DNA of 41,942 nt, taken from contig VGFU01000011.1 of NCBI GenBank assembly GCA_016868755.1, positions 1 through 41,942 of the forward strand, read 5' to 3'. Shown here one piece after another: positions 17,658-26,123 of this stretch. A model generated the notes under the pieces. The model saw nothing but the letters and a program-made list of their open reading frames with translations, did no database searches and had not been told where the DNA came from. This DNA is from Bacteroidota bacterium. Lineage in GTDB: Bacteria > Bacteroidota > Bacteroidia > Flavobacteriales > Schleiferiaceae. Both the position numbers and the translations under genes were made by a program. Position 1 is the first letter of the stretch. Every line of letters begins with the position of its first letter.

Positions 17658-18119
17658 TTAACCCTGCAGCAGGGCTTTGACGACCGCCGAAATGGCTTTG
17701 CCGTCGGCCCTCCCTGCTAAGGCCTTCGATGCGAGGCCCATGGCTTGGCCAAACTGACCGGCTTCAGTCAGTTGGTGAGCTGCGAGCAGTTCGCGCACGG
17801 CGGCCTCGAGCTCATCGCCTTCGAGTGCAGCCGGCAGGTAGGTTTGAATGACCGCTAGCTGGGCTTCTTCAACAAGGGCGAGGTCGGTTCGGTTCTGGGC
17901 GTTGAAGATGTCAGCCGCCTCGATGCGCTGCTTTTTCAAGCGCTGCAGTACCGCGATTGCCTGGGCGTCGGTCAGGGTGCCTTGGTTGGCCGCCGAGGTT
18001 TTCTCGGTGGTTAGCGCTGCGCGAATAGAGCGGATTGCCTCCAATCGCACTTGGTCCTTGGCGCGCATGGCCGCCTTCATGTCGTCACCCAACTGGGCTT
18101 CAAAGGCCTCAATCGACAT
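17658..18119 (-). CDS. GatB/YqeY domain protein
   Basis: A 153-residue protein of the YqeY family, which resembles the C-terminal tail domain of the GatB amidotransferase subunit and may bind tRNA; its cellular role is not settled. Family features are MKAAMRAKDQVRLEAIRSI at the start, a central KKQRIEAADIF helix and QTYLP, and the GxAMG/ADGKAIS-type C-terminus. It overlaps the end of ftsZ by 11 bases and is the last gene of the dcw cluster, a position that I recall as common in Bacteroidota. Confidence 0.92.
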   Translation of the reverse strand: MSIEAFEAQLGDDMKAAMRAKDQVRLEAIRSIRAALTTEKTSAANQGTLTDAQAIAVLQRLKKQRIEAADIFNAQNRTDLALVEEAQLAVIQTYLPAALEGDELEAAVRELLAAHQLTEAGQFGQAMGLASKALAGRADGKAISAVVKALLQG

Positions 18120-20310
18120 TGTCGTGCAAAAACGAATTATTAGGGCGGAATTCCACGTCGTTCTTTTCGCCTCGTACTATGTGATCACCTAGAGCGTTTT
18201 GCTGTGAATAGCGAGCGGATGCATCGAGATCCCAGCCCTGGCGCTCAAACGCCGGACGGTCTAGGTCACCTTGCTGCATGCGCAATTGGTTTTGTCCAAA
18301 CCGGTGGCTATAGGCCTGAAGGTAAGCCCGGCGCTCTTGAGCCATTCGGCGCATCGTCTCTTCGAGGCTGTCGCGGTCGGGGTCGATTTCAGGAGCAAAC
18401 ATGGTGTTGACCTCGGCAGTACGGACCTCGAAGCGCACATCTTCAGCATGAGAGCGCTGAGAAATCGGCACTTCTAGGGCTGGAGCTTCAAGAGGAGGTT
18501 CAAATGCCACCGGCGCTTCAAAAGCTTCAATCGCCTCGGGTGCATCAAATGCCACCGGTGCCTCTAATTCTTCAACCTCCTCGGGCGCTTCAAATGCTAC
18601 CGGTGCTTCTAATGCGTCAACCGCTTCGGCAGACTCCGCTACTTCATGAACGTCGTCCACGGGTTCAAACGCAGTGAATGCTTCAATCTCTTGAACGGCT
18701 TCAATCTCTTCAATCGCATCAACGGCCTCAATGGCTTCTACGGACTCCATCGCTACGTCGCTGTCGGTTGACGGAATAGGTGCGTCGGTCCCGCGGAGTG
18801 CCGCTTCAAAGGCGAGAAGTTCGTCCAGGCCCACGGCCTTTGCGGGTCGCGCGGGCTCGTCGTTCCAATCCAAGGTCCACGTCATGGTGGGGCTCGGTTC
18901 TTCGGCTTCGGCGGGCTCCTCGGCGGGCAAACTTGCTGCGGCTGATTCGACCTCGATTTCGGCTACGGGAGCGGGCTCGTCGGCGTCCCAAGGCTCTTCG
19001 GTGCGCAGCTCAAACGCAAAATCGGTGTCTTCGGTTTCGAGCTCAAAAGCAGGCTGAACTTCGGCTTCTGGAGTTTCGGCTACCGGAGATTCCCAAGCGG
19101 CTTCGGCTAGGGGCGCGTCAACTGAAGCGGCTGGGGTTGCCTCACTAACGTCTACCGGCTCAAACACGTCGGCGATCGGCGTGTCGATTGGGCTCAAAGC
19201 TTCTACCTCGAGCGGACTTTTCGAACGAACCGGCTCTTCAAACAGATTGAACTGCGAACCGGGTGAAGAGTCGGGACGAAGCTCGTACACCACCTTTTCT
19301 GGCTCGGCCGGATTAACCGTACCGATCGGGTTGGTTGCGCTGAATCCTGTTGCGATTACGGTTACCTGTAGCGCGTCGTCAAGGTGCGGATCTTCGCCAA
19401 TACCCATGATGATGTCGACTTGGCGGCCGGCTTGCTCCTGAATGAAGTCGTTGATCTCACCGATTTCGTCGAGCGTGACCTCGTGCTCGCCGGTTCCGCT
19501 GACGATGAGCAACAGCACGTAGCGCGCACCTTCGATGTGGTTGTCGTTGAGCAACGGGCTGTCGAGTGCGCTGCGCACCGAGGAAAGCGCGCGGGTCGAT
19601 CCTGAAGCTTTGGCGCTGCCCATGATGGCCGTTCCGCTGTTGTGCAGCACGGTTTTGGCGTCGCGAAGGTCAATGTTGACGCTGTAGTGGTGCGTGATGA
19701 CTTCGGCGATTCCGCGCGCTGCCGTTGACAGCACCTCGTCGGCCTTCATGAAGCCTTGCTTGAAGCCCAAATTGCCGTAGACCTCGCGCAGCTTGTTGTT
19801 GTTGATCACGATGAGCGAATCCACATGCTCCCGCAGGCGCTCGATGCCAAGTTCTGCCTGGCGGAGGCGCATGTTGCCTTCGAATCCAAACGGGGCGGTC
19901 ACAATGCCTACGGTCAAAATGCCGAGTTCCCGCGATGCTTTAGCGATGATGGGGGCGGCTCCGGTGCCGGTTCCACCGCCCATTCCCGCGGTGATGAAGA
20001 CCATCTTGGTCTGGGTGCCGAGGGCTGCCTGAATTTCGGCGTAGCTCTCTAGGGCGGCTTGCTCGCCCACTTCGGGGTTGGCGCCGGCGCCGAGGCCTTC
20101 GGTCAGGGTTGCTCCGAGCTGGATTTTGGTTTCCACCGGACTGTGCGTAAGGGCCTGGGCGTCGGTGTTGCAGATGATGAAGTCTACACCGCGAATTCCC
20201 TGGTTTTTCATGTAGTTGACGGCGTTGGATCCGCCACCGCCTACACCCACCACTTTAATGGCAGACGAACGATGCTTGGGGAGGTCGAAATCGAGAGGAT
20301 TGAGGTCCAT
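18109..20310 (-). CDS. ftsZ: Cell division protein FtsZ, with a very long repetitive linker
   Basis: FtsZ is the tubulin-like GTPase that forms the Z-ring. The globular part (about 1-335) has GGGGSNAV, the tubulin signature GGGTGTG (111-117) and the T7 catalytic loop NIDLRD (212-217). The product is 733 residues, far longer than E. coli FtsZ (383). About 300 residues (340-640) form an acidic, Ala/Glu/Pro/Val-rich linker that includes three tandem 15-residue units (568-612, EAPVAFEAP type) and an EAIEAVDAIEEIEAV stretch. A charged region (EETMRRMAQERRAYL) follows. The C-terminus NNSFLHDNVD is the Bacteroidota tail that should bind FtsA. It starts four bases after the ftsA stop. Confidence 0.97.
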   Translation of the reverse strand: MDLNPLDFDLPKHRSSAIKVVGVGGGGSNAVNYMKNQGIRGVDFIICNTDAQALTHSPVETKIQLGATLTEGLGAGANPEVGEQAALESYAEIQAALGTQTKMVFITAGMGGGTGTGAAPIIAKASRELGILTVGIVTAPFGFEGNMRLRQAELGIERLREHVDSLIVINNNKLREVYGNLGFKQGFMKADEVLSTAARGIAEVITHHYSVNIDLRDAKTVLHNSGTAIMGSAKASGSTRALSSVRSALDSPLLNDNHIEGARYVLLLIVSGTGEHEVTLDEIGEINDFIQEQAGRQVDIIMGIGEDPHLDDALQVTVIATGFSATNPIGTVNPAEPEKVVYELRPDSSPGSQFNLFEEPVRSKSPLEVEALSPIDTPIADVFEPVDVSEATPAASVDAPLAEAAWESPVAETPEAEVQPAFELETEDTDFAFELRTEEPWDADEPAPVAEIEVESAAASLPAEEPAEAEEPSPTMTWTLDWNDEPARPAKAVGLDELLAFEAALRGTDAPIPSTDSDVAMESVEAIEAVDAIEEIEAVQEIEAFTAFEPVDDVHEVAESAEAVDALEAPVAFEAPEEVEELEAPVAFDAPEAIEAFEAPVAFEPPLEAPALEVPISQRSHAEDVRFEVRTAEVNTMFAPEIDPDRDSLEETMRRMAQERRAYLQAYSHRFGQNQLRMQQGDLDRPAFERQGWDLDASARYSQQNALGDHIVRGEKNDVEFRPNNSFLHDNVD
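18475..18609 (-). repeat. Three 45-bp in-frame tandem repeats in the ftsZ linker
   Basis: The units start at 45-base intervals (landmark CAAATGCCACCGG at 18501, 18546 and, with changes, 18591 on the plus strand). Each encodes 15 residues beginning EAPVAF. The third unit as translated (598-612) is the most diverged. Confidence 0.85.
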
Positions 20311-20314
20311 AGTA

Positions 20315-21742
20315 TTAATTCAAATCGTTGTCGTCAATGAGTTTGAGGAATCCGTCGGCCCAGCGCTTGAAAAAGTCGCCTTTAGCCTTGGTTTTTTGGG
20401 GTTGTTCCGCCGAACTGCTCGCTGAAGGCACCGTTTCGAGTTCGGCCTCAACGAGGGCCTCGGGGGCCGAAACGGCTGAAGGCTCGGTTTCTACCACTTG
20501 GAAGTCCAAGGAGGATTCGAGGACGGCATGAGCGGCCTCTACATCGGTTAAGGCTTCGCGCACAAAACCTTCGACGTCGCGGCCTTCGAGTCCCTTCATC
20601 AGAAGGCCCACGGCGGTCGCGTACATCGGCGAATTCAGCACGTGGTCCGAAGGCAGCGAGGCGAGGTGCTCGTTGGGGTAGCCGATGCGCGTGTCCATGC
20701 CGGTGAGGTACTCCACGAGTTGCTTGACGTGCTTGAGTTGGCTTCCGCCGCCGGTAATTACGACGCCGGCAATCAGCTTGCGCGACGGCTGGTCGTACCC
20801 GTAGTTCTTGATTTCGGTAAACACCGCGTTGATGATTTCGGTAGTGCGCGCGTGAATGATGCGGCTCAACGTCTTGAGGCTGATCTCCTTAGGGTCGCGT
20901 CCGCGCAGACCTGGAATGGAAACAATCTCGTTTTCTTTGTTTTCGCCGGGCCACGCGGAACCGAACTTCACCTTGAGCTGCTCGGCCTGCTTCTCGATGA
21001 TGCTGCAGCCTTCCTTAATGTCGTTGGTGATGATGTTTCCGCCGTAGGGAATCACCGCCGTGTGGCGAATGATGCCGTCTTTGAAAATGGCGATGTCGGT
21101 GGTTCCACCGCCGATGTCGACGAGCACTACGCCGGCTTCCTTCTCCTCTTGGCTCAGCACGGCCTCAGCGCTCGCCAGCGGCTCGAGGTTGATGGCCTTG
21201 AGGTCGAGGCCGGCCGACTTGACGCAGCGGGCGATGTTGCGAATGCTCGTCACCTGACCCACCACAATGTGGAAGGTGGCTTCGAGGCGCGCTCCATACA
21301 TTCCGCGGGGCTCTTTAATGTCGCCCTGGCCGTCGACCTTGTATTCTTGCGGAATCACGTGAATAATCTCCTCGCCCGGCATCATCGCCAGCTTGTGGAC
21401 GTTTTCGGTCAAGCGCTCGAGGTCGAGCTCGTCGATCACTTCTTCGGCGTCGACGCGCGTGATGTAGTCGCTGTGCTGCAGGCTGCGGATGTGCTGGCCG
21501 GCGATGCCCACCACGACACCGTTAATGTCAAAACCGCAGTCGATTTTGGCAGCTTCAACGGCTTGCTGAATCGATTCAATCGTTTGGGTGATGTTGACCA
21601 CTACGCCGCGCTGAACGCCCATGCTGGGGGCTGTTCCGTGTCCGAGGATTTCGAGCTTGCGGTGGGCGTCGAGGCGGCCGACGAGCACGGCGATTTTGGT
21701 GGTGCCGATGTCAAGACCTACGGCGATGCGGTGCGTGTTCAT
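20315..21742 (-). CDS. ftsA: Cell division protein FtsA
   Basis: FtsA is the actin-like ATPase that ties FtsZ filaments to the membrane and recruits the divisome. The 475-residue protein shows the actin-fold phosphate loops GLDIGTTKIAVLVG (about 9-22) and VDIGGGTTDIAIF, and the adenosine motif ITGGGSQLKHV. The C-terminus has an acidic, Glu/Ser/Ala-rich linker and then a probable amphipathic membrane-targeting helix (FFKRWADGFLKLID). The ATG overlaps the ftsQ stop by four bases, and ftsZ follows after four bases. Confidence 0.97.
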   Translation of the reverse strand: MNTHRIAVGLDIGTTKIAVLVGRLDAHRKLEILGHGTAPSMGVQRGVVVNITQTIESIQQAVEAAKIDCGFDINGVVVGIAGQHIRSLQHSDYITRVDAEEVIDELDLERLTENVHKLAMMPGEEIIHVIPQEYKVDGQGDIKEPRGMYGARLEATFHIVVGQVTSIRNIARCVKSAGLDLKAINLEPLASAEAVLSQEEKEAGVVLVDIGGGTTDIAIFKDGIIRHTAVIPYGGNIITNDIKEGCSIIEKQAEQLKVKFGSAWPGENKENEIVSIPGLRGRDPKEISLKTLSRIIHARTTEIINAVFTEIKNYGYDQPSRKLIAGVVITGGGSQLKHVKQLVEYLTGMDTRIGYPNEHLASLPSDHVLNSPMYATAVGLLMKGLEGRDVEGFVREALTDVEAAHAVLESSLDFQVVETEPSAVSAPEALVEAELETVPSASSSAEQPQKTKAKGDFFKRWADGFLKLIDDNDLN

Positions 21743-22494
21743 GGTTGGCTAGGGGTAGAGGTTCGCGTGAAGACCACTTGGTTCTCGAAGCGCACGTCGA
21801 GCCGGTCGAGCTGGTCTAAAAATTTGTTTTGTAGGGCGTAGGCATAAATCGACTTGGCGCGGTGGGCCTTGTCGGCAAAGGCGGAGGCGTCGCCCCACAC
21901 AATGCGGTGCGGATGCCATTCGGGGAAAGCGGTAAACCCGGTTTCGGGCGCAAAATCGAGTGCGTACCAACCGCCGCGGAACGCGGAATGCTGGGCAGCG
22001 CGGTCCAGCAGGCGCATCGCTTCGAGCCGGCGCGCCCGGGTGTAGGTGCCGGTCACGAGCGGAAGTCGCGGGTTGTCGTGCTTCGAAATGGGGAAAAGGT
22101 TGCCCGAAGCGTCGCAGTACGCGCTTTGTATTCCGTTCGAAATGCGTGCTTTAGCTACTTTTTGCTTCACGACGCTGTAGACTGTTCCATCCCACGATGA
22201 AAATACCTCGGCGTTTTTGACCTGTGGGTGGCTTTTGAGCTTTTCTTCTAACAGCGGAATGTTGATTTCTTTGAGGTTTTGGCCCTTCCACGGCGCACCC
22301 GCCTCAGCCAGAATGGGATGCATATCTCGGGTCACCAGCAGCACCTGATCGGCCGGTTGGTGAATGCGCACCTTGACGGACCGAACCGAAATGGAGCCCC
22401 GAGGCTGAAGGCCGAGGGCAATGCCCGCTCCGAGTCCGGTCAGGCCGATGAGCCAGGAGGCAATCACGCCCGTTTTGCGCATCCAGGGTTTCAT
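21739..22494 (-). CDS. ftsQ: Cell division protein FtsQ
   Basis: A 251-residue bitopic membrane protein. It has a short basic N-terminus (MKPWMRKTG), one membrane helix (about 10-27), then a periplasmic POTRA/FtsQ region (INIPLLEEKLKSHPQVKNAEVF; YCDASGNLFPIS). FtsQ bridges the cytoplasmic ring and the septal synthases. The start is set by the ATGA overlap with the end of murC; an upstream in-frame start at 22593 would lie deep inside murC and is rejected. As in other Bacteroidota, murB and ddl are not found between murC and ftsQ. Confidence 0.92.
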   Translation of the reverse strand: MKPWMRKTGVIASWLIGLTGLGAGIALGLQPRGSISVRSVKVRIHQPADQVLLVTRDMHPILAEAGAPWKGQNLKEINIPLLEEKLKSHPQVKNAEVFSSWDGTVYSVVKQKVAKARISNGIQSAYCDASGNLFPISKHDNPRLPLVTGTYTRARRLEAMRLLDRAAQHSAFRGGWYALDFAPETGFTAFPEWHPHRIVWGDASAFADKAHRAKSIYAYALQNKFLDQLDRLDVRFENQVVFTRTSTPSQP

Positions 22495-23828
22495 GCTTCG
22501 GCGCGAATTAGGCGTTCCACGTGCGGAACCAAGCGGTCGATGTCGCCCGCGCCCACCGTGGCCACCACGGTGGCGGGCTGGCTCGCCAGCCACTGCGCGC
22601 CGCGGTCGTAGGGCACGAGCTGGGCGCCCGGGATTCGGGCCGCCAGCATCGCGCTGTCGACGCCCGCCATGGCGCGCTCGCGGGCTGCATAAATGGGCAA
22701 AATGCCGACGAAGTCGGCGGCCCCGAGGGCCTCGGCAAATCCGGCGGCGAAGTCGCGGGTGCGGCTGTACAGGTGGGGCTGAAAGAGTAAAGCGATTTTT
22801 TGGTCCGGAAACATTCCGCGCAGGGCTTCAATGAACCGCCGAAGTTCGGTGGGGTGGTGGGCGTAGTCGTCGATGTAGTGGCGGCCGGCGGCGCTCGCGC
22901 GGCGGTCGAACCGCCGCGCTACCCCGCGAAAGCGGGCGATGGCTTCGCCGATCGCCGCTGCGGGCATGCCCACGCTGTGGGCCAGCGCCGCCGCCGCAAC
23001 GGCGTTTTCGACGTTGTGCAGCCCGGGGAGTCCCGCGTGGGTCGGCACCTCGATGCCGTCGAGCACCAGGGTAAAGGCTTGGCGTCCGCCTTCAAGCCGC
23101 ACGTCGCGGAACGTGTAGCGGTCGCCGGGGCGTCCGTAGGTCTCGGCGCCAGCCAGGTCAGCGCAGCCCGGGCCCGCAAACAGCGGCCCCTTGACCTGTG
23201 CGGCAAAAGCCCGAAACCCATCGACTACCGAATCGGCCTCGCCGTAAATGTCGAGGTGGTCGGCGTCGGTGCTGGTGATGATCGCGGCGCTGGGGTGCAG
23301 GTGCAGAAAGGAGCGGTCGAATTCGTCGGCCTCGACGACGCTGAGGTTGGCGGGTCCGGGTAGGCAGTTTGATTGGAAGTTCGTGGCGATTCCGCCCAAA
23401 AAGGCTTGCACCGGTTGGTGCTGGTGGAGCATCCAGGCGAGCATGGCCGAGGTCGTGGTTTTGCCGTGGGTGCCGCCGACGGCCAGGCAGGTGCCGGCGT
23501 TGGCGATTTGGCCGAGAAGTTCAGCGCGCTTGAGAAGGGTTCGGCCCTGTGCTTTGGCTGTCGCCAGCTGCGGGTGGTCGGCGGGAATTGCTGGAGTGTA
23601 GATGATCCAGGCGTCCGCGGGCACGTGCCAGGCCTCGAGCGACTCGTCGAACCGAACGCGAGCGCCTTCTGACACCAAGGCCTCCGTGAGGTCTGACGGG
23701 GTTTTGTCGTAGCCGCTCACGGGGATTCCGCGCGCCATGGCCCAACGAGCTAGCGACGACATGCCAATGCCGCCGATGCCCAAAAAGTCGAGCGCGGGAA
23801 TACGTTCTGGACCGTTTATGCGCGCCAT
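22491..23828 (-). CDS. murC: UDP-N-acetylmuramate--L-alanine ligase
   Basis: MurC adds L-Ala to UDP-MurNAc, the first peptide step of peptidoglycan synthesis. The product has 445 residues with the N-terminal Rossmann motif FLGIGGIGMSSLA (about 15-27), the ATP loop GTHGKTTT (119-126), VEADEFDRSF and DDYAHHPTE. I choose ATG 23828 (MARINGPERI). An ATG at 23846 is also in frame but gives a longer overlap with murG. The end overlaps ftsQ by four bases. Confidence 0.96.
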   Translation of the reverse strand: MARINGPERIPALDFLGIGGIGMSSLARWAMARGIPVSGYDKTPSDLTEALVSEGARVRFDESLEAWHVPADAWIIYTPAIPADHPQLATAKAQGRTLLKRAELLGQIANAGTCLAVGGTHGKTTTSAMLAWMLHQHQPVQAFLGGIATNFQSNCLPGPANLSVVEADEFDRSFLHLHPSAAIITSTDADHLDIYGEADSVVDGFRAFAAQVKGPLFAGPGCADLAGAETYGRPGDRYTFRDVRLEGGRQAFTLVLDGIEVPTHAGLPGLHNVENAVAAAALAHSVGMPAAAIGEAIARFRGVARRFDRRASAAGRHYIDDYAHHPTELRRFIEALRGMFPDQKIALLFQPHLYSRTRDFAAGFAEALGAADFVGILPIYAARERAMAGVDSAMLAARIPGAQLVPYDRGAQWLASQPATVVATVGAGDIDRLVPHVERLIRAEA

Positions 23829-24937
23829 GTCCAGAGTCGTTCGCATTCGGTGACGATGTCGGCTGCGGCGTGCGGCTTAGCGAGTTTGCGGGCGTTCCCG
23901 CGAAGCAATTCGAGTTCGTCGGGGCGGTACAAGAGGCCGTGCACGTATCCGCACAGATTGGCGATGTTGACCTCGGGCATGATGACCGCAGCTCCTGCGG
24001 CTACCAAGCTTTGGGCGTTGTGGGTTTGGTGGTCTTCGGCCACATTGGGCGAGGGAACCAGGACCGATGCCGATCCCGCGCAGGTAAGTTCGCTGAGGGT
24101 TCCGGCTCCGGCGCGCGACAGCACGAGGTCGGCGGCGCGCAGCACGCTGGGCATGTCGTCGATGAAGGCGCTGATTTGGCGTCCGCGCCCCTGGCCAAAG
24201 CGGGCGATGAGGTCTTGGGCATAAAAGCGTCCGCACTGCCAAAAGATTTGGATGTCGCTGGAACGCCACATGTTTTCGCACGAGGCTACGCCCTCGTTGA
24301 TGGCGCGAGCCCCCTGGCTTCCGCCGAGTATCAAGACGAGGGGCTTGGCCGGGTCGTAGCCCAGGGCGATTTTGGCCTCAGCACGCAACGCGTCGGTGGT
24401 GGGCGTATGGGCCAGAGTGGCGAGGTCAGGCCGAACGGGGTTGCCGGTAAAGCGAATGCGGTCGGCGGGGAAGGCCGATTCCATGCCGGGGTAGGCAACG
24501 CAGATGGCTCCGGCCTTTTTGCTCAGCCAACGGTTGGTCCAGCCCGCAAAGCTGTTTTGTTCTTGGATTAGGGTCGGAATACCCATACGCTGGGCGACCC
24601 AAAGGGTGGGTCCGCTCACGTAACCGCCGGTGCCGATGACCAAGTGCGGACGCTCGCGCTCCATAATGGCCCGCACGCGCCGCAGGCTGGACCAAATTTT
24701 AGCGGGCAAACTGAGGTTGGCGAGCAGTTTTTTGCGCTGGAATCCGGCGATGCGAATGCCTTCAATGGGAAAGCCCGCCGCGGGAACGCGTTCCATTTCC
24801 ATGCGGCCTTCGGCCCCCACAAAGAGGATGCGCGACTGCGGGTAGCGCGACTGAATTTCGCGGGCGATGCTGACGGCCGGAAAAATGTGTCCGCCGGTTC
24901 CGCCGCCAGAGATGATGATGCGCAGTTGTTCCGCCAT
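23816..24937 (-). CDS. murG: UDP-GlcNAc:undecaprenyl-PP-MurNAc-pentapeptide transferase
   Basis: MurG adds GlcNAc to lipid I to make lipid II at the inner face of the membrane. The 373-residue GT-B protein has the G-loop GGGTGGHIFPA (11-21), a second glycine loop LGGSQGARAIN, and the donor-site region RAGAGTLSELTCAG. The C-terminus overlaps the start of murC by about 13 bases. The gene follows ftsW after 13 bases, the longest gap in the dcw cluster. Confidence 0.96.
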   Translation of the reverse strand: MAEQLRIIISGGGTGGHIFPAVSIAREIQSRYPQSRILFVGAEGRMEMERVPAAGFPIEGIRIAGFQRKKLLANLSLPAKIWSSLRRVRAIMERERPHLVIGTGGYVSGPTLWVAQRMGIPTLIQEQNSFAGWTNRWLSKKAGAICVAYPGMESAFPADRIRFTGNPVRPDLATLAHTPTTDALRAEAKIALGYDPAKPLVLILGGSQGARAINEGVASCENMWRSSDIQIFWQCGRFYAQDLIARFGQGRGRQISAFIDDMPSVLRAADLVLSRAGAGTLSELTCAGSASVLVPSPNVAEDHQTHNAQSLVAAGAAVIMPEVNIANLCGYVHGLLYRPDELELLRGNARKLAKPHAAADIVTECERLWTWRA

Positions 24938-24950
24938 GGGGTCTTAGGTG

Positions 24951-26120
24951 CTAGGCTTTGCGGTTGGGTTCAGGTGCTTCGTTCCAGTCGTTGGCGAGGG
25001 CGTCAGCGAGTTCAGGGTCGACATTTTGGCCGTCGCCCTTGCCTCGGCTCACGGCAATAACCATGGCCAAAGCGGCGCTGGTGATGACCAACGAGGTTCC
25101 GCCCGCGCTCACGAGCGGCAGGGTTTGGCCGGTGACGGGAAAAAGTCCGGTGGCTACGGCCATGTTGATGAATGCTTGAAGTACGATAGCGTACCCAATG
25201 CCCAAGGCGAGGAGCTTGCCAAACAAGTCTTTGGCCCGCTTGGCAACCCGCACGACCGAGAAGAGCAGCCAGACGTACATGGCCAAGATCACGGTTCCGC
25301 CCACGAGACCGTACTCTTCGACGATCAGGGCATACACGAAGTCAGAATTGTTTTGGGGCAAAAAGTGCTTGTAGAGCCCAGCCCCCGGGCCCTGGCCGAA
25401 AATCCCGCCTTCGGCGATCGCGCTTTGGGCGGTGGTGGTTTGGTAGGTGTCGTCTTCGGTTCCGCCGCCGGCAAAGGTCTCGATGCGCGACTTCCACGTT
25501 TGTACGCGGTTGGGCATGAGGTCGGGCGCGATGAGCACCGCCGAAACAAACAGGGCGAGAAATCCCGCACCGATTCCGGCGATACCGAGCAGGTAGCGAA
25601 ACGGGTATCCGCCCAAGGCGAGCACCACGCTGGCGTTTAAGAACACCAGGGCGGCAGTCGAAAAGTTGGCAGGCAAAATGAGCCCTACGGTCAAGAAAAT
25701 GGCCCAAAGCACCTTGCGGAACGACTGCCAAAAGGTCCATTCCTCCTTGCGTTTGGCCAGCTGCCGCGCGACGAACATGATGAGGACCACGTTGGCCATG
25801 GCGCTCGTTTGAAACGAAATTCCGAAGATGTTGAGCCAGCGGCTCGCGTTAGCGCCGCCAATGGTCCGCCCCTGGGCGAGCGTGAGGGCCAAAAGGCCGA
25901 TGCTCAGCACCATCAGGAGGCCAGCAAGGCTGCCGAAGAATCGGTAGGGGGTGCGGTGAACCACAAAGGCGACCACCCAGCTGAGCACCACGTAGGCGAA
26001 GTAGCTGAAGGCGCCGCCGCCGCTGTACACGGGCAGCAGCGAAAAAAGCGAAAGCAGGATCAGGCTCACCCAAACCTGGGTGCTGCCCTGAAAGTACGTG
26101 CTAAAGCCTTGGTGCTCCAT
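24951..26120 (-). CDS. ftsW: Peptidoglycan glycosyltransferase FtsW (SEDS family)
   Basis: FtsW polymerises lipid II at the septum together with FtsI. The 389-residue polytopic protein has about ten membrane segments. SEDS hallmarks are visible: the segment NNSDFVYALIVEEYGLVGG with the conserved aspartate, the large extracytoplasmic loop before it (TTTAQSAIAEGGIFGQGPGAG), and LPLVSAGGTSL near the end. The C-terminal tail is acidic and cytoplasmic. It starts three bases after murD. Confidence 0.94.
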   Translation of the reverse strand: MEHQGFSTYFQGSTQVWVSLILLSLFSLLPVYSGGGAFSYFAYVVLSWVVAFVVHRTPYRFFGSLAGLLMVLSIGLLALTLAQGRTIGGANASRWLNIFGISFQTSAMANVVLIMFVARQLAKRKEEWTFWQSFRKVLWAIFLTVGLILPANFSTAALVFLNASVVLALGGYPFRYLLGIAGIGAGFLALFVSAVLIAPDLMPNRVQTWKSRIETFAGGGTEDDTYQTTTAQSAIAEGGIFGQGPGAGLYKHFLPQNNSDFVYALIVEEYGLVGGTVILAMYVWLLFSVVRVAKRAKDLFGKLLALGIGYAIVLQAFINMAVATGLFPVTGQTLPLVSAGGTSLVITSAALAMVIAVSRGKGDGQNVDPELADALANDWNEAPEPNRKA

Positions 26121-26123
26121 GGA

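Noticed and set aside
20642-21841. Open frame of about 399 codons on the plus strand
   Set aside because: It is antisense to ftsA and ftsQ, with a low-complexity translation rich in Val, Asp and His. It is a shadow of real genes.
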